Source of the DNA: Neoceratodus forsteri
Taxonomy: Eukaryota; Chordata; Ceratodontiformes; Ceratodontidae
Direction of reading: 5' to 3'
DNA length: 64,000 nucleotides
NCBI GenBank assembly: GCA_016271365.2
Contig: CM057456.1
Span: 1,396,519,001-1,396,583,000 of the forward strand
Part shown: piece by piece, positions 1 to 11,695 of the stretch
Layout of the letters: each line of letters starts with the position of its first letter
How positions within the stretch are numbered: position 1 is the stretch's first letter
The notes under the pieces: model-generated
Told to the model about the DNA's origin: nothing
The model's input: only the letters and a program-made list of their open reading frames with translations
The model's database searches: none
Program-made: the position numbers and the translations under genes

Positions 1-2165
1 TGTTTTAGAAACAGCCTGCTGATTTCATTATATATAATGAACCTGTCTCCTTGCAGAATGCACTGGTAACCTTGCATCTTGAGAGGGTAGTGACATCATG
101 AGGGCACTCGAGCTTTGTTCTCATGCCCATGATGTCACTAACCTGTCAGTGTGAGGTTAACAGCTTATTCTTCACATGGGGGGGGGGTTCTTATATTGTG
201 TCTACAGCCTTACCACCTTGGAGAGACCTCTACTATCATCTCGTAAGTAAGCAAGGTTGGACATGGTAAGTGGAGACCTCCAACAAACACCAGTTGGGGA
301 TGAGGTAGCTCTCCTTTGCAGGCCAAAAAAATAAGTAAAGTTGCTACACATTACGAAGGTGTGGACACCTTGTTATAGGCCAGTCACGCTACAGGGCAGT
401 TAACTCATTTGTTCCCATAGATGCCGTATGGCGTCGGAACCATCCATTGCTAGAATGGACCCAGAATATCCACCGGGAGTGAATGAGTTAAGTAATTAAA
501 CAGGACTTACCTGCTCCATCAGTCAGGGAATCCAGAGTTGGAATGTCCTGGGTTTGGGGAATTTAGGTAGGACCCGAAAGGGAAGAACAGAGAAGGCTGA
601 GGAGATGCAAAGTGTCGGAGGTCCTAGAGCAGAGATTAGAGGGTTATAAGTAAACAAAGATACTTATCTGATTGGTATAAAGTCCTGTACATCCAGATTA
701 GTATGGGGAACTTATAGTAAAGAGTAGAGACACAGAGTGAGGAGACAGAAAAAGGGTACAGTACAGCACAAGAGTAAAAGAAGGGGAGTTTTAGAGGAAA
801 AGAATACACTTAAGGTCAAAGTAAGGAAAATAGAAATAGAAAATAAAATACAAACAGCTAATAAAGAAGAAAAAAGTGATATTGGGAGCTCAGCAACCCC
901 CCCCCCCCAGCCCACCTAGGTGGCCTTCTGTGGCCAGTAGATTTAAGTAGTAGCCCTGATGGGCTAGTGGGGATACTTTTGGGCTAGTTGTCCGGCATTA
1001 TTCAAAAAAGAGGACACTGGTGGTTCAGGGGTCTTGAGTTGTCCCAGTTTTTTAAGGGTATAGCCCTGCTGGTGTACTGGGCTAATTCCCTCATGGCCAG
1101 TGGCAAATGGTTTACTTTTTGGCATGATGTACTATGTTTAACCTTTTCCTGGCATCTAGTTGGGAGGAGTGGGGTCTCTGGGCCCCAACTGTATGTAACA
1201 GGCAGGTAGGCTGGTCAGAAAATTGCCAACCAGAAATGTTGCAGCGGCTGTTATGCAGTCATCAGTTTAGTGCTACCACACTAGAGTGACAGTGCTGGCG
1301 GCTGCTTTCAACTTCCAACCAACACAGAGTTCAGGCTGTGGCCTGCTCCAAGTGGATGGGAGAAAAGATGGAGATTTTTGGGAAGGGAGAAGGCTAGGGC
1401 AAATATGTCTCCCTCCACTGATCAGCCGTGCAGTGGCTATGTGAAGAGCCCCAAGGGGCTTGTTGAGAGGGTCCAGAGGGTGCGCAGCCAGCAGGATGCA
1501 ACAAGAGTCACTGGCTTAGCTGCACATGCGCATTGCACACTGATTTGAATGCTGAGAAAAAAGGTGCCCATCTGAAAAAATGTCACCCAATAGGCATGTG
1601 GGGAGAGATCACACCACTCCTGGGAGAGGGGGGATGGGCTAACAAGAGGAGTTCTCGGCTAGGCTAGGAGGGTGGAGGACGTGGAGAGCATGGGTGGTAA
1701 ACATATCTGTAGTGGTCCAGTGGATCCTCCAGCATCTCCCTCCTCCAGCACGTGTACATGGCAGTGCAACAGCAGTTGGGTGAGAACAGCAGATCTCTGA
1801 CTTGGGTGACTCCCATCCCAACCGCATTGCCTTGGTCCCGATTGGGCAGTGGGGACAGCCTGGAGAGTGGACCAAATAGGTGCCGGGGGTTGAGCAAAGG
1901 TGGAACTGCAAGCTATATATATATTTTTTTTAACCAGTTTATTTATAGTATTGACTATTTTCCATAGGCACTCCCAGAATTATTTCTGCAATTTTTCATC
2001 AAATGGAAGCAGTCAGACTCTGGAATTATTTTACTGAACAAAATTTATTAGCAAGTCTTCTGTCCAGCCAAACAAGTTCACAGCAGATTCACATTTAGAC
2101 TAATAATCCTAGATGTCATGGGGTTAGAGCAGAACCACAAAGTCTGGAGACAACTAGCCATCCGT
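1..2165. other. Unassigned non-coding stretch
   Basis: I recognise no gene or transposon protein here. Visible low-complexity features are a run of ten G at 178-187, a strongly purine-rich plus strand at about 715-895 and a run of twelve C at 897-908. The short open frames inside the purine tract follow from its composition and are not convincing genes. A small inverted repeat near position 100 is listed separately. Confidence 0.5.
86..142. repeat. Short inverted repeat (hairpin)
   Basis: The arm TAGTGACATCATGAGGGC (88-105) pairs with GCCCATGATGTCACTA (125-140) across a loop of about 20 bases, with one unpaired base. Pairing extends into GGT/ACC on the outside. It may be the core of a small foldback element, but I see no clear target duplication. 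Confidence 0.55.
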
Positions 2166-2287
2166 ACTTAACTTCATTGATTTATTTAGGGTTTTTTATT
2201 GGGTAAATACACTAGACAAAAAAATTCACATTTTCAGGCATGACCAGGGAGGTTACAGAACAATGTTACAGTAGCAGAACAAGTAAA
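2166..2287 (-). mobile_element. LINE 3'-terminal fragment (54.6-kb family)
   Basis: The TTTATTTA-rich start, then ACACTAGACA, then TTTTCAGG.ATGACC.GGGAG, match in order the 3' ends of the minus-strand LINE copies at 22,496 and 54,565. Only about 120 bases survive. It lies directly against a CR1 fragment. The assignment rests on this shared order of motifs and not on any coding sequence. Confidence 0.55.
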
Positions 2288-3240
2288 CAGTAACTCTGTG
2301 ATTAGTCCTCGGGCCAGTCCTGTTCAATGTCTTCATCAGTGACATTGCAGAGGGGCTGGAAGGAAATGTCTGCCTGTTTGCAGATGACACCAAGAGCTGT
2401 AACAGGGTGGATACTCCAGAAGTGGTGGAGAAAATGAGAAAGGAACTGGAGAAGCTTGAGAAATGGTCTGAGGAGTGGCAGCTGAAGTTTAATTCAAAGA
2501 AATGCAAGCTTATGCACCTGGGCCACAGGAACCCTGGGGAGAGCTACAGGATGGGGGGATGAGTTGCTGACAGTCACCAAGGAAGAAAGATCTAGGGGTC
2601 ATTATTTATTTCAGATGACCTGAAAATGTCAAAGCAGAGTACAAAGGGGGCAGAGAGGGCCAGTGGCATGCTGTGCTGCATAGGCAGGAGTATCACCAGC
2701 AGAAGGTGGGAGGTAGTGATGCTGTTGTATAAAACACTGGCAGGCATTACATGGAGTACTGGAGGCCGCACATTCATAAGGACATAAACAGGCTAGAGGC
2801 AATCTGGAGAAGGGCGACTAAGATGGTACCGGGCTTGCACCACAAAACATATGAGAAGAGAGAAAGGGACCGCAATATGTAGTCACTAGAGGAGAGAAAG
2901 GAGAGCGTCGAAAATGCTAGAATCACTCAAGTACCTCAAGGGAATAAACAAGGTGCAGGGGGAAGACATCTTCCAATACAGGAGGAATACAGGAACGAGA
3001 GGGCATGACATGAAATTGTAAAGGGTCAGGTTAAGAGGAAATGCGAGCAAGTTTTTGTGTATAGAAAGGGTGGTGGGAGTGAGCACTGTGACTGGATTTA
3101 AACGTACATGGGACAGGCATAGGAGAACAACAGAGGTTAAGCAGAGGGCTGGGCAAAAGCCGTAAACAAGTACTGGGCTTACGGGCAGACTGGATAAGCC
3201 TAGCGTTCCTTTTCTGCCAACAATTTCTATGTTTCTGTGT
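2288..3240 (+). mobile_element. CR1 LINE, 5'-truncated 3' part
   Basis: The first 240 bases translate to the core of a CR1 reverse transcriptase: GPVLFNVFISDIAEG followed by the catalytic FADDTK box. After about 2,560 the frame is broken by stops and shifts. The remainder follows the CR1 C-terminal region and 3' UTR to a tail of the type TTTCTATGTTTCTGTG at about 3,220-3,238. CR1 inserts by target-primed reverse transcription and is usually 5'-truncated, as here. It is not capable of coding. Confidence 0.85.
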
Positions 3241-3574
3241 AGTAGCAAAATACATTACTTGCAGCTACATCGCCGGCCAGGTTGGGGGCATGCAAGTGCA
3301 CAGTTCAGTATAGTATCCCTGCAGTGTGGAGGGACCACAGGGGGGCACAGGCTACGCAGTGTGAAGTGCTGCCATAATGCTTACATTCTCCACTGTCTGG
3401 CCACAGGACTCTCCTTCGCGGCTCTATCGTTCCTCCTCCACCTAAATCCAGCCCTCTGTGAAGCTCAGGAGGGTTTGAGGCCATTCTGTCAGTAGCCGTA
3501 ACTACTGGTGGAACAGTTTTCACCTACAAGGATATTGGCACACCTTGGGGGACTACTATATCTCATGGTCCCCA
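3241..3574. other. Unassigned spacer between two LINE fragments
   Basis: This stretch separates the CR1 tail from the truncated 5' edge of the next LINE. It has overlapping short frames on both strands but no recognisable domain or repeat structure. Confidence 0.4.
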
Positions 3575-5325
3575 GCTCCATATGGAACAGGTACCCAACT
3601 ACCCAATCCTAAAAAGTGGGGACTGGTCTTGCACTGCTAACTATAGACCAATATCTATCCTCTCACCCCTCTCAGAGGCACTTGAAAGGATCGTGGCTGA
3701 TCAGGTCACGGAGTACCTTCAAAAGTACGGTCCTCTGTGCCCACAACAGCACGGATTCAGTCAGTGCCATAGCACAGCTACAGCCTTAGTTGAATTCACA
3801 GATTACGTTCACAAGGCCTTGGATGGGGGCAGCCTGGTGGGATCTATTTTCATAGATCTCACCAAAGCCTTTGATACGGTCAACCATCACATCTTGCTTG
3901 ACCAGCTTCAGCACCTTGGGCTAGCATCTGAAGCCATCTTCTGGTTCCAGGATTACCTATCCAGCCGAGCACAGAGTGTAAAAATTGGGACAGCTATCTC
4001 CTCGTCTAGGGATATAGTACTGGGTGTCCCACAAGGGTCTATACTGGGCCCCCTCATCTTTAGCCTGTTCATCAACAGGCTTCCAGAGGCCTGCAATAGC
4101 AAGATTATTCTGTATGCGGATGATGCTGTCATCCGTAGTAGTAGTGCCCTGCTTCAGCACCTACAGGATGATCTGCAGTACTTATTTCGCAGCTTGGAGG
4201 AATGGTTCAGCTCTCAGAAATTGCTTCTCAATTACAATATGACGAAGACGATGATGATAACCAGTCAGCAGCACAAGAGATCTTTTCTGCCCCTTACTAT
4301 TACTAACAACAAGGCTGCTCCACTCCAACAGGTCAACTCTTTTAAATACCTGGGCATGATCATTGATGACACTCTCTCTTATGCAAATTGATCAGGTCAT
4401 CAAAACAGTGAACACCAAACCTGGAGTTCTCCACAGGCAGTATCTAACTCCTGAGGCCCTCAGGTTGGCAGTCTCTTCTTCCATCTTGTCTGTTATTGAC
4501 TACGGACTCGTGGTCTATGGGTTGGCATCCAACACTGCGCTAAAACTTAACTTACTGCCTACAGTGGTAATCAGCATACATGTAGTGCCCAATACCAAAC
4601 CTTCCAGGTTGCCAGATGTCTTACCTCCATAGGTCAGCGGTCCTTCACCCACAGGGCTCCACAGTGGTTCAGTACCCTCAACAAAGAAGCACTTTCCTCT
4701 GCTACACTTGGACCCTTTAAACGGAATCTTCGACTTTACCTCACCTCTACCACTCAGTGTGACTGTTTCTCCTAAAAGGACTGCTCCAACCACCACCTGG
4801 TTGCTCAAAACCAGTGACCCGCCTCCTACCTGAGCATTATTCTCTCTGGCTCCTGCTTTTCTACGTGACCCCTATCCATCTCCCTTCCTCCACCCTCCAC
4901 CCTCCTTCCCCTTCCCCCACACCTCTACACCACTTCTCAAACCTCACTGCCAAATTCCCCTGTACTAGACACCCTCCCCCTCTCCCTTCCTCTGACAGCG
5001 GCCCCTCAGCTTGCCTACTTCTTTCTGTCCCCCTCCTACCCAATCTCATGCATATAATCCGATTGCTTCTTAATCTCTTACTCTGTTACCTCATCTAGCT
5101 GCCTATTTAAGTTGCTCTCTAGTAATGTGTTGTATTTCTAAAGTGTGTTATAACTGTAAAACATTGCCAACCTTTGTATGTGTTGTGACTGTATACCATT
5201 GCCAACCTTTGTATGTATGATTCCCCCATCCTTTGATGTGGAACCTTTTTAAATGAGCAGTTCCTGCTCAAAGGTACTTGTAATCCTAGAGTTTAATAAA
5301 ATAAAAAATAAATAAAATAAAAAAA
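3575..5325 (+). mobile_element. LINE of the CR1/L2/Jockey group, 5'-truncated
   Basis: The element starts inside the reverse transcriptase (PILKSGD followed by ANYRPISIL) and runs through the C-terminal ORF2 region into a non-coding 3' part. It ends in an A-rich tail of AATAAAATAAA-type repeats at about 5,295-5,325. The coding part is open to 4,391 and then shifts frame to a segment with VIKTVNTK and DYGLVVYGLAS (4,363-4,632). Shortly before its 3' end it carries a run of the type GAACCTTTTTAAATGAGCAG, which recurs in the neighbouring copy. The clade inside the Jockey superfamily is uncertain. Confidence 0.8.
3582..4391 (+). pseudogene. Reverse transcriptase fragment of the LINE
   Basis: A 269-residue open stretch covers most of the RT fingers and palm. 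Motifs in order are NYRPISIL, QHGFS..HST, FIDLTKAFDTVNH (first catalytic Asp), GVPQGSILGP and ILYADDAV (catalytic Asp pair), then FKYLGMIIDD. It lacks the upstream endonuclease and the start codon; the Met at 3,582 is fortuitous. This enzyme class nicks target DNA and primes reverse transcription from the nick. The truncation and later frameshifts make this copy inactive. Confidence 0.85.
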
Positions 5326-6451
5326 CGAGTAAGTACGGCCCTCAACAAGGCCTGCAGACTGGTTCTAGGGGCTGATAATCTTCTGCACACCTGCTCCCTC
5401 TATAAGCACACTAACTGGCTCAGTCTTGCCAGCAGAATCAAATACCAAATGTGCCTGCTTGGCATGAAATCTCACTTGGGTAAAGCTCCATTGGCCTTTA
5501 AAGAACTGCTCCAGCAAGGTAGATCCGGTTACCGCACTAGAGGGCAGACTTGCTGCCCACTTACCATCCCCTTCAGAAAAACGACACTTGGCCAACGGTC
5601 CTTCACCTACAGGGCTCCTTCTTGGCTAAATGAGATCCCAGCATGCCTTTTACTCATTAACAGCCTCCCCATCTTCAAGGTGACCTGGCCAAGGCTGAGG
5701 TCTGCAGCTGCTGGTAACCTGTAGCACTATCACCCAGTAGCTTGGAGTCAGCCTGCTCCTGGGCTGCATTCTCCAGTTTGTTACCCTGCTGCCCAGTAAC
5801 CCTGAGTTTAAACTCCTACTTCCTCCTACTACTTGCCAGCCCTCGAAATTGAGCCTTCCATAGCCACAGTCTGTCGACGAGCCTGCTATCTACTGTCCTT
5901 AACTCGGCACTCTGTTTTAAGTCCCTCCCCTGCCATTGCCCCTGCACAAATATGATTGTCTCAAAGCACCTGTTTTCCCCCAGCTTATTCTGTGTACGAT
6001 CCTCCCTCACACTGCTCTCTAGTATGTTCCTACTAGATCAGTCCTGCACACAAAATTACCCCCCAACTAGAATTAACGACAAAGCCTCCTGTTGGCTGCC
6101 TTAACATACAGGGTGTGAAAGCCTGTGTTGAGTCGTCTCCCAGCGACTTTATATGAAATGACGACAATGCCTCCCCTTTAACTCCTGCTAAATTAGTTTC
6201 TTAAACCCACAGCGCTCACCATGTGCCTTGGGCTGTACTAACTGCATTATGCTCTACCTCTATATGAGATTGCCAACAATTGTAAATAGTCAGACCAATT
6301 GCTGTTATTTCTTGTATTTTTTTGTTTCTGTACTTGTGCACCCATACTCTGTAACTACCTTTCTGTGTTGTCCTCCTGTCAAGACGTGGAACTTTGAAAA
6401 AAAGCATTTTGCTCAAAGGTTATGTCCGAATGACGAAATAAATAAATAAAC
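5326..6451 (+). mobile_element. Second 3' end of the same LINE family
   Basis: An ORF2 C-terminal segment (frame around 5,449-5,724) has WLSLASRIKYQ, RSFTYRAPSWLNEIP and similar residues typical of the end of L2/CR1-type ORF2. A 3' region then ends in AATAAATAAATAAA at about 6,436-6,451. The terminal GTGGAAC.TTGAAAAA and GCTCAAAGGT resemble the end of the preceding copy. The two copies abut without an obvious spacer, so this is either two insertions at adjacent A-rich sites or a rearranged tandem. Confidence 0.7.
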
Positions 6452-7899
6452 TGCAGTGCCGACCTGGGCATCCAGTTGGATGCCTGGTGTCCTGCACAGT
6501 TTAACCCCCTTTACCACTCCCTGTCCTCGCATGGAGCTCTGTACTCCCAAAGTGCATTCAGTAGGGTCTATAGATGCCATCTGGTGCATACAGGCCTCGA
6601 AGTGCGGAGCTCCGCAGTTGAAATACCCACAATTCACACTAAGCCCAGCCTGTTTCATGGATCAAACCATAAAACACAGCATAACAGCAGAAATCTGATT
6701 GGCCATTGCTGGAGAAACATTACTCCTGTCCCTACACTATGGTTCTATTTCTTGTAGCCCTGCAGATATCAAATTTGTAGGTTAAACCCTGTTTATAGCA
6801 ACATATGTCATTTTGCTTCATTGGTTAACTTCAGAACATATCATTGCAATAACATGTATGCGGACAACTGGTTTTCTTTTAAGAATTGTAGAGCTAGCCG
6901 GCCCGGTAGTGCTGAAGTTTGAGGCAGTGGACGCCACACCTCACGAGAGGATCGGGCATCTGGAGGACTGCTCTCCTGTCATGGGGTGGGTTGCTGGGGA
7001 CTCCCGGCAAAGTAGTGGCCTCTGGTAGAGACCAGGAGTGGCACAAGACTTCGGGATGTAGGACTGTTCTTTCTCTCGCTGTTTCTTCTGTCTCTTAAGT
7101 CATTATCCTCACCACACATGGGCAAGACAAGCAGAGTGTGCCACACTGGCCCCAATTTCCTACTGAAGAAATCTACAGGGAACCTTTGCTTGCTGTGCCT
7201 GGTCAATGCAGATCCCATGTGGACAATATTGCCTCTGGCTCCTTGGCAGAGGACAATGTGGATGACAGCATCTGCATGGTGTCCCATGGGGTGATAGTTG
7301 ATATGTTCCAAAACTCTACTAGACACAGTTGAGCCCTAGGGGACCCCAAATGTTCAAGACAGCCAGACAAGAATGCCCCAAAACTAAAAAGGTAAAAGGA
7401 CAACAGGAGTTCGAGGAGTCTCAGGAGGAATCAACCTCGGAGGCTGAAGATTCAGCTAAGAAGGAGGAACCCAGAGAGGACCTAGCCACGTGGCTATGCT
7501 CCTTTGACCTTGTGCAGGAGACAGAGTGGTGCACGGGACCCTCATAAAAAACTCTGGGGAGAGGGCGTGCCGTGAAAGAGGCACAAAGTTGTGGCATACC
7601 CAACAGAGCGTGAGTGCGGGATGATCTAAAATCCAGATCGCCTCTATCTCTCACATCTTTGTTGCAGTTCCCATATTATGGCATCCTAATCACGGTGCCC
7701 TAACAGTGGGGTACCAATTTGAAGACACAAGCCCACAAAAGGTCAGGGAAAGAAGGAAGACCGGCCACTTCTTTTCCACGTGAAAAGTTGCCAAACATAG
7801 AATCTATCAGCAGACAAGGACCACACAGCCCACCTTGTCTGTCCATTTCCCTTCTTGGTTTGGCAATCCCTACTCTTATCTGTACTGCCTTTCCCCCAC
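6452..7899. other. Unassigned stretch with a possible SINE head
   Basis: There is no convincing coding sequence. At 6,473-6,497 there is a short palindrome, GGCATCC/GGATGCC. The only transposon-like signal is at 6,897-6,960 and is listed separately. The rest has scattered short frames that match nothing I recognise. Confidence 0.4.
6897..6965 (+). mobile_element. Possible head of the 19.3-kb SINE family
   Basis: GGCCCGGTAG, TTTGAGGCAGTGGACGCC and ACACCTCACGAG follow the same order as the minus-strand heads of the SINEs at 19,290-19,882 and 23,237-23,694. Similarity fades after about 70 bases and I see no tail or target duplication. It could be an old, truncated copy. Confidence 0.4.
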
Positions 7900-8534
7900 G
7901 AGACAGTGTGACAAGGCAGTGGGGAGAGCTAGTGGGATGCCAGGGTACATCAGGAGGGGTATCTCAAGCAGAAGGAGGGGGTACTGTATCACCTAGAGTA
8001 CTGTATCCAGTTCTAGAGACCACATCTTCACAAAGTCGTAGAGTAGAGGCACTCCAGAGGAGGGCAACTAAAATGATGCAGGACCTGCATTAAAAGCACT
8101 ATCAGGAGAGGCTAAAGGACCTGAATATGGACACCCTGGAGGAAAGGAGGGATAGGGAGGATATGATAGAGACTTTGAAATACGTCGCAGGTATAAATAG
8201 GGTACAGGAGAGAAGCATTTTTCAGAAAAAAAGATGCTCAAGAACGAGGGGGCGTGCTATGAAGCTGGAGGGGGTAGACTTAGGGGAAACGTGAGGAAGT
8301 ACTTCTTCACAGAAAGAGTACTTGGTGCCTGGAACAGCCTCCCAGTTGAGGTGGCTGGGGCAAAAACTGTAATGGGATTCAAGAACACATTGGATAGGCA
8401 TAAGGGAACCTTATTGGTTAGGAAAGGGAGGGTAAAGTCAGCGACTAAGTAGGATCTATAGTATTACAGTAGTGTAAATGGGCAGACTAGTGGGCCAAGT
8501 AGTCCTCATCTGCCATCAGTGTTTATGTTTCTAT
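7900..8534 (+). mobile_element. CR1 LINE 3' end
   Basis: The plus strand follows the C-terminal part of CR1 ORF2: an interrupted KAVGRASGM..Y..RGI segment, then LQRRATKMMQDLH, then a segment with FTERVLGAWNSLP near 8,300. The last part is the CR1 3' UTR (GGGCCAAGTAGTCCTCATCTG) and a tail TTTATGTTTCTATA. Stops and frameshifts are frequent. It belongs to the same family as the long copy ending at 37,092. Confidence 0.85.
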
Positions 8535-8883
8535 AAATGCCTTTAAATGTCAGGGACATATGTGCAATAGTGATGACAGGATAAGAGTGCAGGCTGGGCA
8601 AACACACATAATAGTCTGCAACAGAGGGTGACAAAAATTGGAGGGTTAAAAGCTTGCAAAGGGGAAGTTAAACACCTTCAAATCATGGGCCTATGGTATG
8701 TAAGCTTGGCAGTTGCAAAAACTAAGGTAAAAAAGCTTGCCAGACAATAAATCTTAAAACCAGATTGAGAGAAAAAATAAAGCTCCAAGAACTAGTATTG
8801 TAGTCTAAAAGCAGGGTGATGCCATGAAGCTACAACATAAGCGTTATAATCACTAAGATTAAAGATCATTAAAATATGAAAAA
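8535..8883. other. Unassigned A/T-rich spacer
   Basis: No gene, repeat structure or transposon end is recognised between the CR1 tail and the small DNA transposon. Confidence 0.4.
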
Positions 8884-9066
8884 TATACTGTGAAATCAGC
8901 TTGTTTTTCTTGACAAGATAAAACAAGATAATTTGTCTTGTTACGAGGCATTTTTTCTTAATGAATGAGAAAAAAACTAGAGATAATCTTGGGGTTAAAA
9001 ATGTAAGATTTTTAGTTAGTGAAATAAGATAATTAAGCTTGTCAAGATAATCTTTTTTGCAGTGTA
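8884..9066. mobile_element. Small non-autonomous DNA transposon (MITE-like)
   Basis: This 183-base, A/T-rich, coding-free segment has partly inverted ends: TATACTGTGAAATCAG on the left, and on the right a sequence whose reverse complement is TACACTGCAAAAAAGA. Internal CTTGACAAGATAA-type words occur in both orientations. The CACTGCAAAAAA terminus is typical of hAT-like miniature elements in fish and amphibians. It sits flush against a CR1 tail. The target duplication is not clear, so the superfamily is open. Confidence 0.5.
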
Positions 9067-9155
9067 GGGCTTGCAGCATCACTATTGGTAGGAAAATAGG
9101 GCGGATTGGGTTGGCCTGGAGGCCCTTAGCTGCTGTCAAGTTCTATGTTTCTATG
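9067..9155 (+). mobile_element. CR1 3' tail remnant
   Basis: The last ~90 bases of a CR1 3' UTR are present, ending GCTGCTGTCAAGTTC and TATGTTTCTATG. No coding sequence remains. It matches the terminus of the copies ending at 8,534 and 37,092. Confidence 0.75.
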
Positions 9156-9829
9156 AAAAATTGACATTCACTCCTTTTGAGCCTGCAGCGAGTTGTGGCT
9201 AAGTTTTCTGTCATGGAAAACATTTTTGTTAGTTCCTCTGACTTTCTGCTCAAAGGATTTCCAAACTTCAGGCTTTAATGTGCGTGCCTCCTTATTTGAT
9301 TTTTCACAAAGACAGAGTCTGTTTGCGTACAAATGCTAAGTTTCTACCGAAGGTGGTATCAGACAGTCCTGCTTTCACTTTTCAAGCTGCTGTTTCTTTA
9401 TGAACTACCCCTTGGTTTGCCAAATTACAGGTATTGCAGAAATCAACACAAATCTATTATTACTGGCAGCCATTTTGTTCAGTTGCCACAAAAATCACTG
9501 AACATATTTGTGGACGAGTTTGGCAGCATTCCACATGCATCTCTATCACAGACGCACAGGGAGGAGCATACAACACAGAATGGGTTGGGATGACTGAAAA
9601 TCATTTTTTGTAAAAATTAATGCTTCCATAGTCACCAAGTACAACTGGAAGCTCAAGTCAGAAGTTGCTTTCAGAGTGTTATTTATAGACCCAAACAGTA
9701 GAGGGTCATAAAGATAACTTAAAAACCTGACAGTATCCCTTTAAGGAACAAAGTCGGAACAAGTGTTAAAGCTATTGGAGCACCCATCTTTGCCATCTGG
9801 CTTCAGAGAGAGAGAGAGAGGGGCATTTT
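9156..9829. other. Unassigned spacer
   Basis: No recognised gene or repeat, apart from a short GA run at 9,807-9,820 beside the L1 remnant. Confidence 0.4.
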
Positions 9830-10092
9830 GTTATGTAGGGAATAGATTACCCTTTCTAGCGAATTAATCTCCGTTACTTTCTTTTGCCAGTTATCCACGG
9901 AAGGGAGTGTAGTGGTAAGCCACACCCTGGTTATTGCATTTTCTGCCACCAGGATCTGGATCAGTAACAACTTAAGAGTCCGACCTCATAAGGAGCTATT
10001 CTGAGGGGGAATGGTTAGGCTTCCGGGCTGTTGAAGATAATTTCTCATTCCAGGACCACAGCTTGCCAGAAGAGTTGGATGAGGGGAACCCC
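9830..10092 (-). pseudogene. L1/Tx1-type ORF2 C-terminal remnant
   Basis: The minus strand translates, with frameshifts, to PLIQLFWQAVVLE and then LIQILVAENAITRVW, followed by LPSVDNWQKKVTEI and SLERVIYSLHNKM. The pattern 'PFW..V', a row of alanine/isoleucine/arginine residues and 'W...V.EI..LE...Y.L' is the usual end of L1-clade ORF2 proteins. The match is by eye and short. It is a decayed fragment and encodes no enzyme. Confidence 0.5.
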
Positions 10093-10639
10093 CAAAAAAA
10101 ACATATGCTAACCATTTCGACTTTATTCACGGTTCAGCAGTAAAGCAGCAGCAGTATTGCTTAGACTACAGAAATGTTGTCATATAGTTTTGTTTTTATA
10201 GCAAGAAAATAATTTCTGATAGACTTAGATTCATCACCAGTGTATTTTTAATTCCTTCAGCACTTTTTAAAAACACTTTTGTAATAAATTTTGTAATTCA
10301 TGATTCAGGTAATTAAAGATGGCCGCCACTCACAATTTTTAAAAATCTCTTTTGTTGAGATTACCTTTTGAATGTACGTAGTGGCATCATACTGTGGCTT
10401 TATTATCATGCTGCTAGCATATGTTTCTGCTGGTAAACATCATAGCACCACACTAAAATGTTTAATCTTTTGATGGGCGTTACAAGAGAGCAAGAACCTT
10501 TAAGCTCCCTACTGCACCGATAATTGTGCCTGCCCCTAGTCCTCGCTATTGCTACTGACTGCAATGACTATATTATATGTTTTGCCACTGTTCCATACCT
10601 TTTATTACGATTATCAGACTATATACTATTGTAATTTAC
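10093..10639. other. Unassigned A/T-rich spacer
   Basis: No gene or element end is recognised. The sequence is A/T-rich with scattered homopolymers and ends at the DIRS left terminus. Confidence 0.4.
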
Positions 10640-11695
10640 ATTCTAGGGACGTGGATATGTTATTCTATCCACACGTCTTGGCAGTGTCCTTTCCCTTTAA
10701 GAGTTGCCAGAAAGTCTTAAAGCTAGCTCCTCCCACCCACCCAGGTGGTATATCCCTCAGCTCCACCACATGATGCCAGATCTTCCTTTCCGCTGGAAGA
10801 AGCAGGTTCCCTCCTTACCGCTTCCATGTGGAGCAGGCCCTAGCGCTAAAATCTTTGGATTTACTTCCAAATACTTTAAACTCCTTTGAGTTTCGTCTTC
10901 AGTTATTGATCGCAACTGCCATGGACAAAACGTTCTCACCCAAATTTCACCAGTACCCATGCAGAAGATGTTACGTACCAACCCCCACACCATGTGCGTC
11001 TACTGCCTGGACCACGACCATGATGCCCAGGCCTGCGCCATTTGCTGGTCATTTCACACGATGGTCCTCTAGCACTGCCTCGCCTGCCTGAAGTTGGGCC
11101 ACCCGGAAGAACATCATCTGCCAGTCAAATCCAAGGATGCCCATTGGGTGGTCTCTGTGGCTGCGGGTCCGCCAAGCCATTGGAACAGCTCAAGGCCTTC
11201 AAGGAGGAGGCGGCTCAAGCCGCCGCACAGTCCTCCTCATCTTCTGCCTTTGTTCTTCTCAAATTGAGCTCCACTTACTCAAGCTTCTTCAAGGAGCTGT
11301 GCCAGTCCCTCTCAACTAAAGGGTAGGGTCCTTCTGGGTCGCATAGCTCCTGCTCTCACAAGCAGGAATCAAGGAAAGAAAAGGAGAAGACTCACCATCT
11401 CTGTTCCTGGGACTGGGAGTGTTCTCGGTCTCAGGACTCTCAGATTTTGACCTCGATTGAAACCACGGCCTTGGCCACTGGCTTCACGGAAACCCCGTCA
11501 TTCCAGTTGGTCGAGACGCCGGCCGACAATGCGGCTGAGATTTTTATCAACCCTGTCGATCGGTTGTCAGCAGAAGAGGCTGACAACCCTCTCTTCAGGA
11601 CTCCAGTCCTGCCTGTGACCTCTGAAGGGGTGGTACATTATTCCTCAGTCTGTATACTGGTCATCGCTGTGATTTTCTGTACTGTACTGTTCTAA
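10640..11695 (+). mobile_element. DIRS retrotransposon, 5' fragment
   Basis: It starts with TTCTAGGGAC.TGGATATGTT, the same left terminal repeat that opens the elements at 40,158 and 59,984. The GC-rich part CTCCTCCCACCCACC and the CTCC.CC.CATGA follow. Downstream, broken frames match the gag-like ORF of the long element, for example the CVYCLDHDHDAQAC zinc-cluster region, a Ser-rich tract and SS..Y..FFKELCQSLS. The copy stops in the first third of gag, with RT and recombinase absent. It is a 3'-truncated, inactive relic. Confidence 0.8.

Noticed and set aside
712..919. Overlapping small frames in the purine-rich tract
   Set aside because: They arise from low-complexity purine-rich sequence on one strand and show no conserved features.
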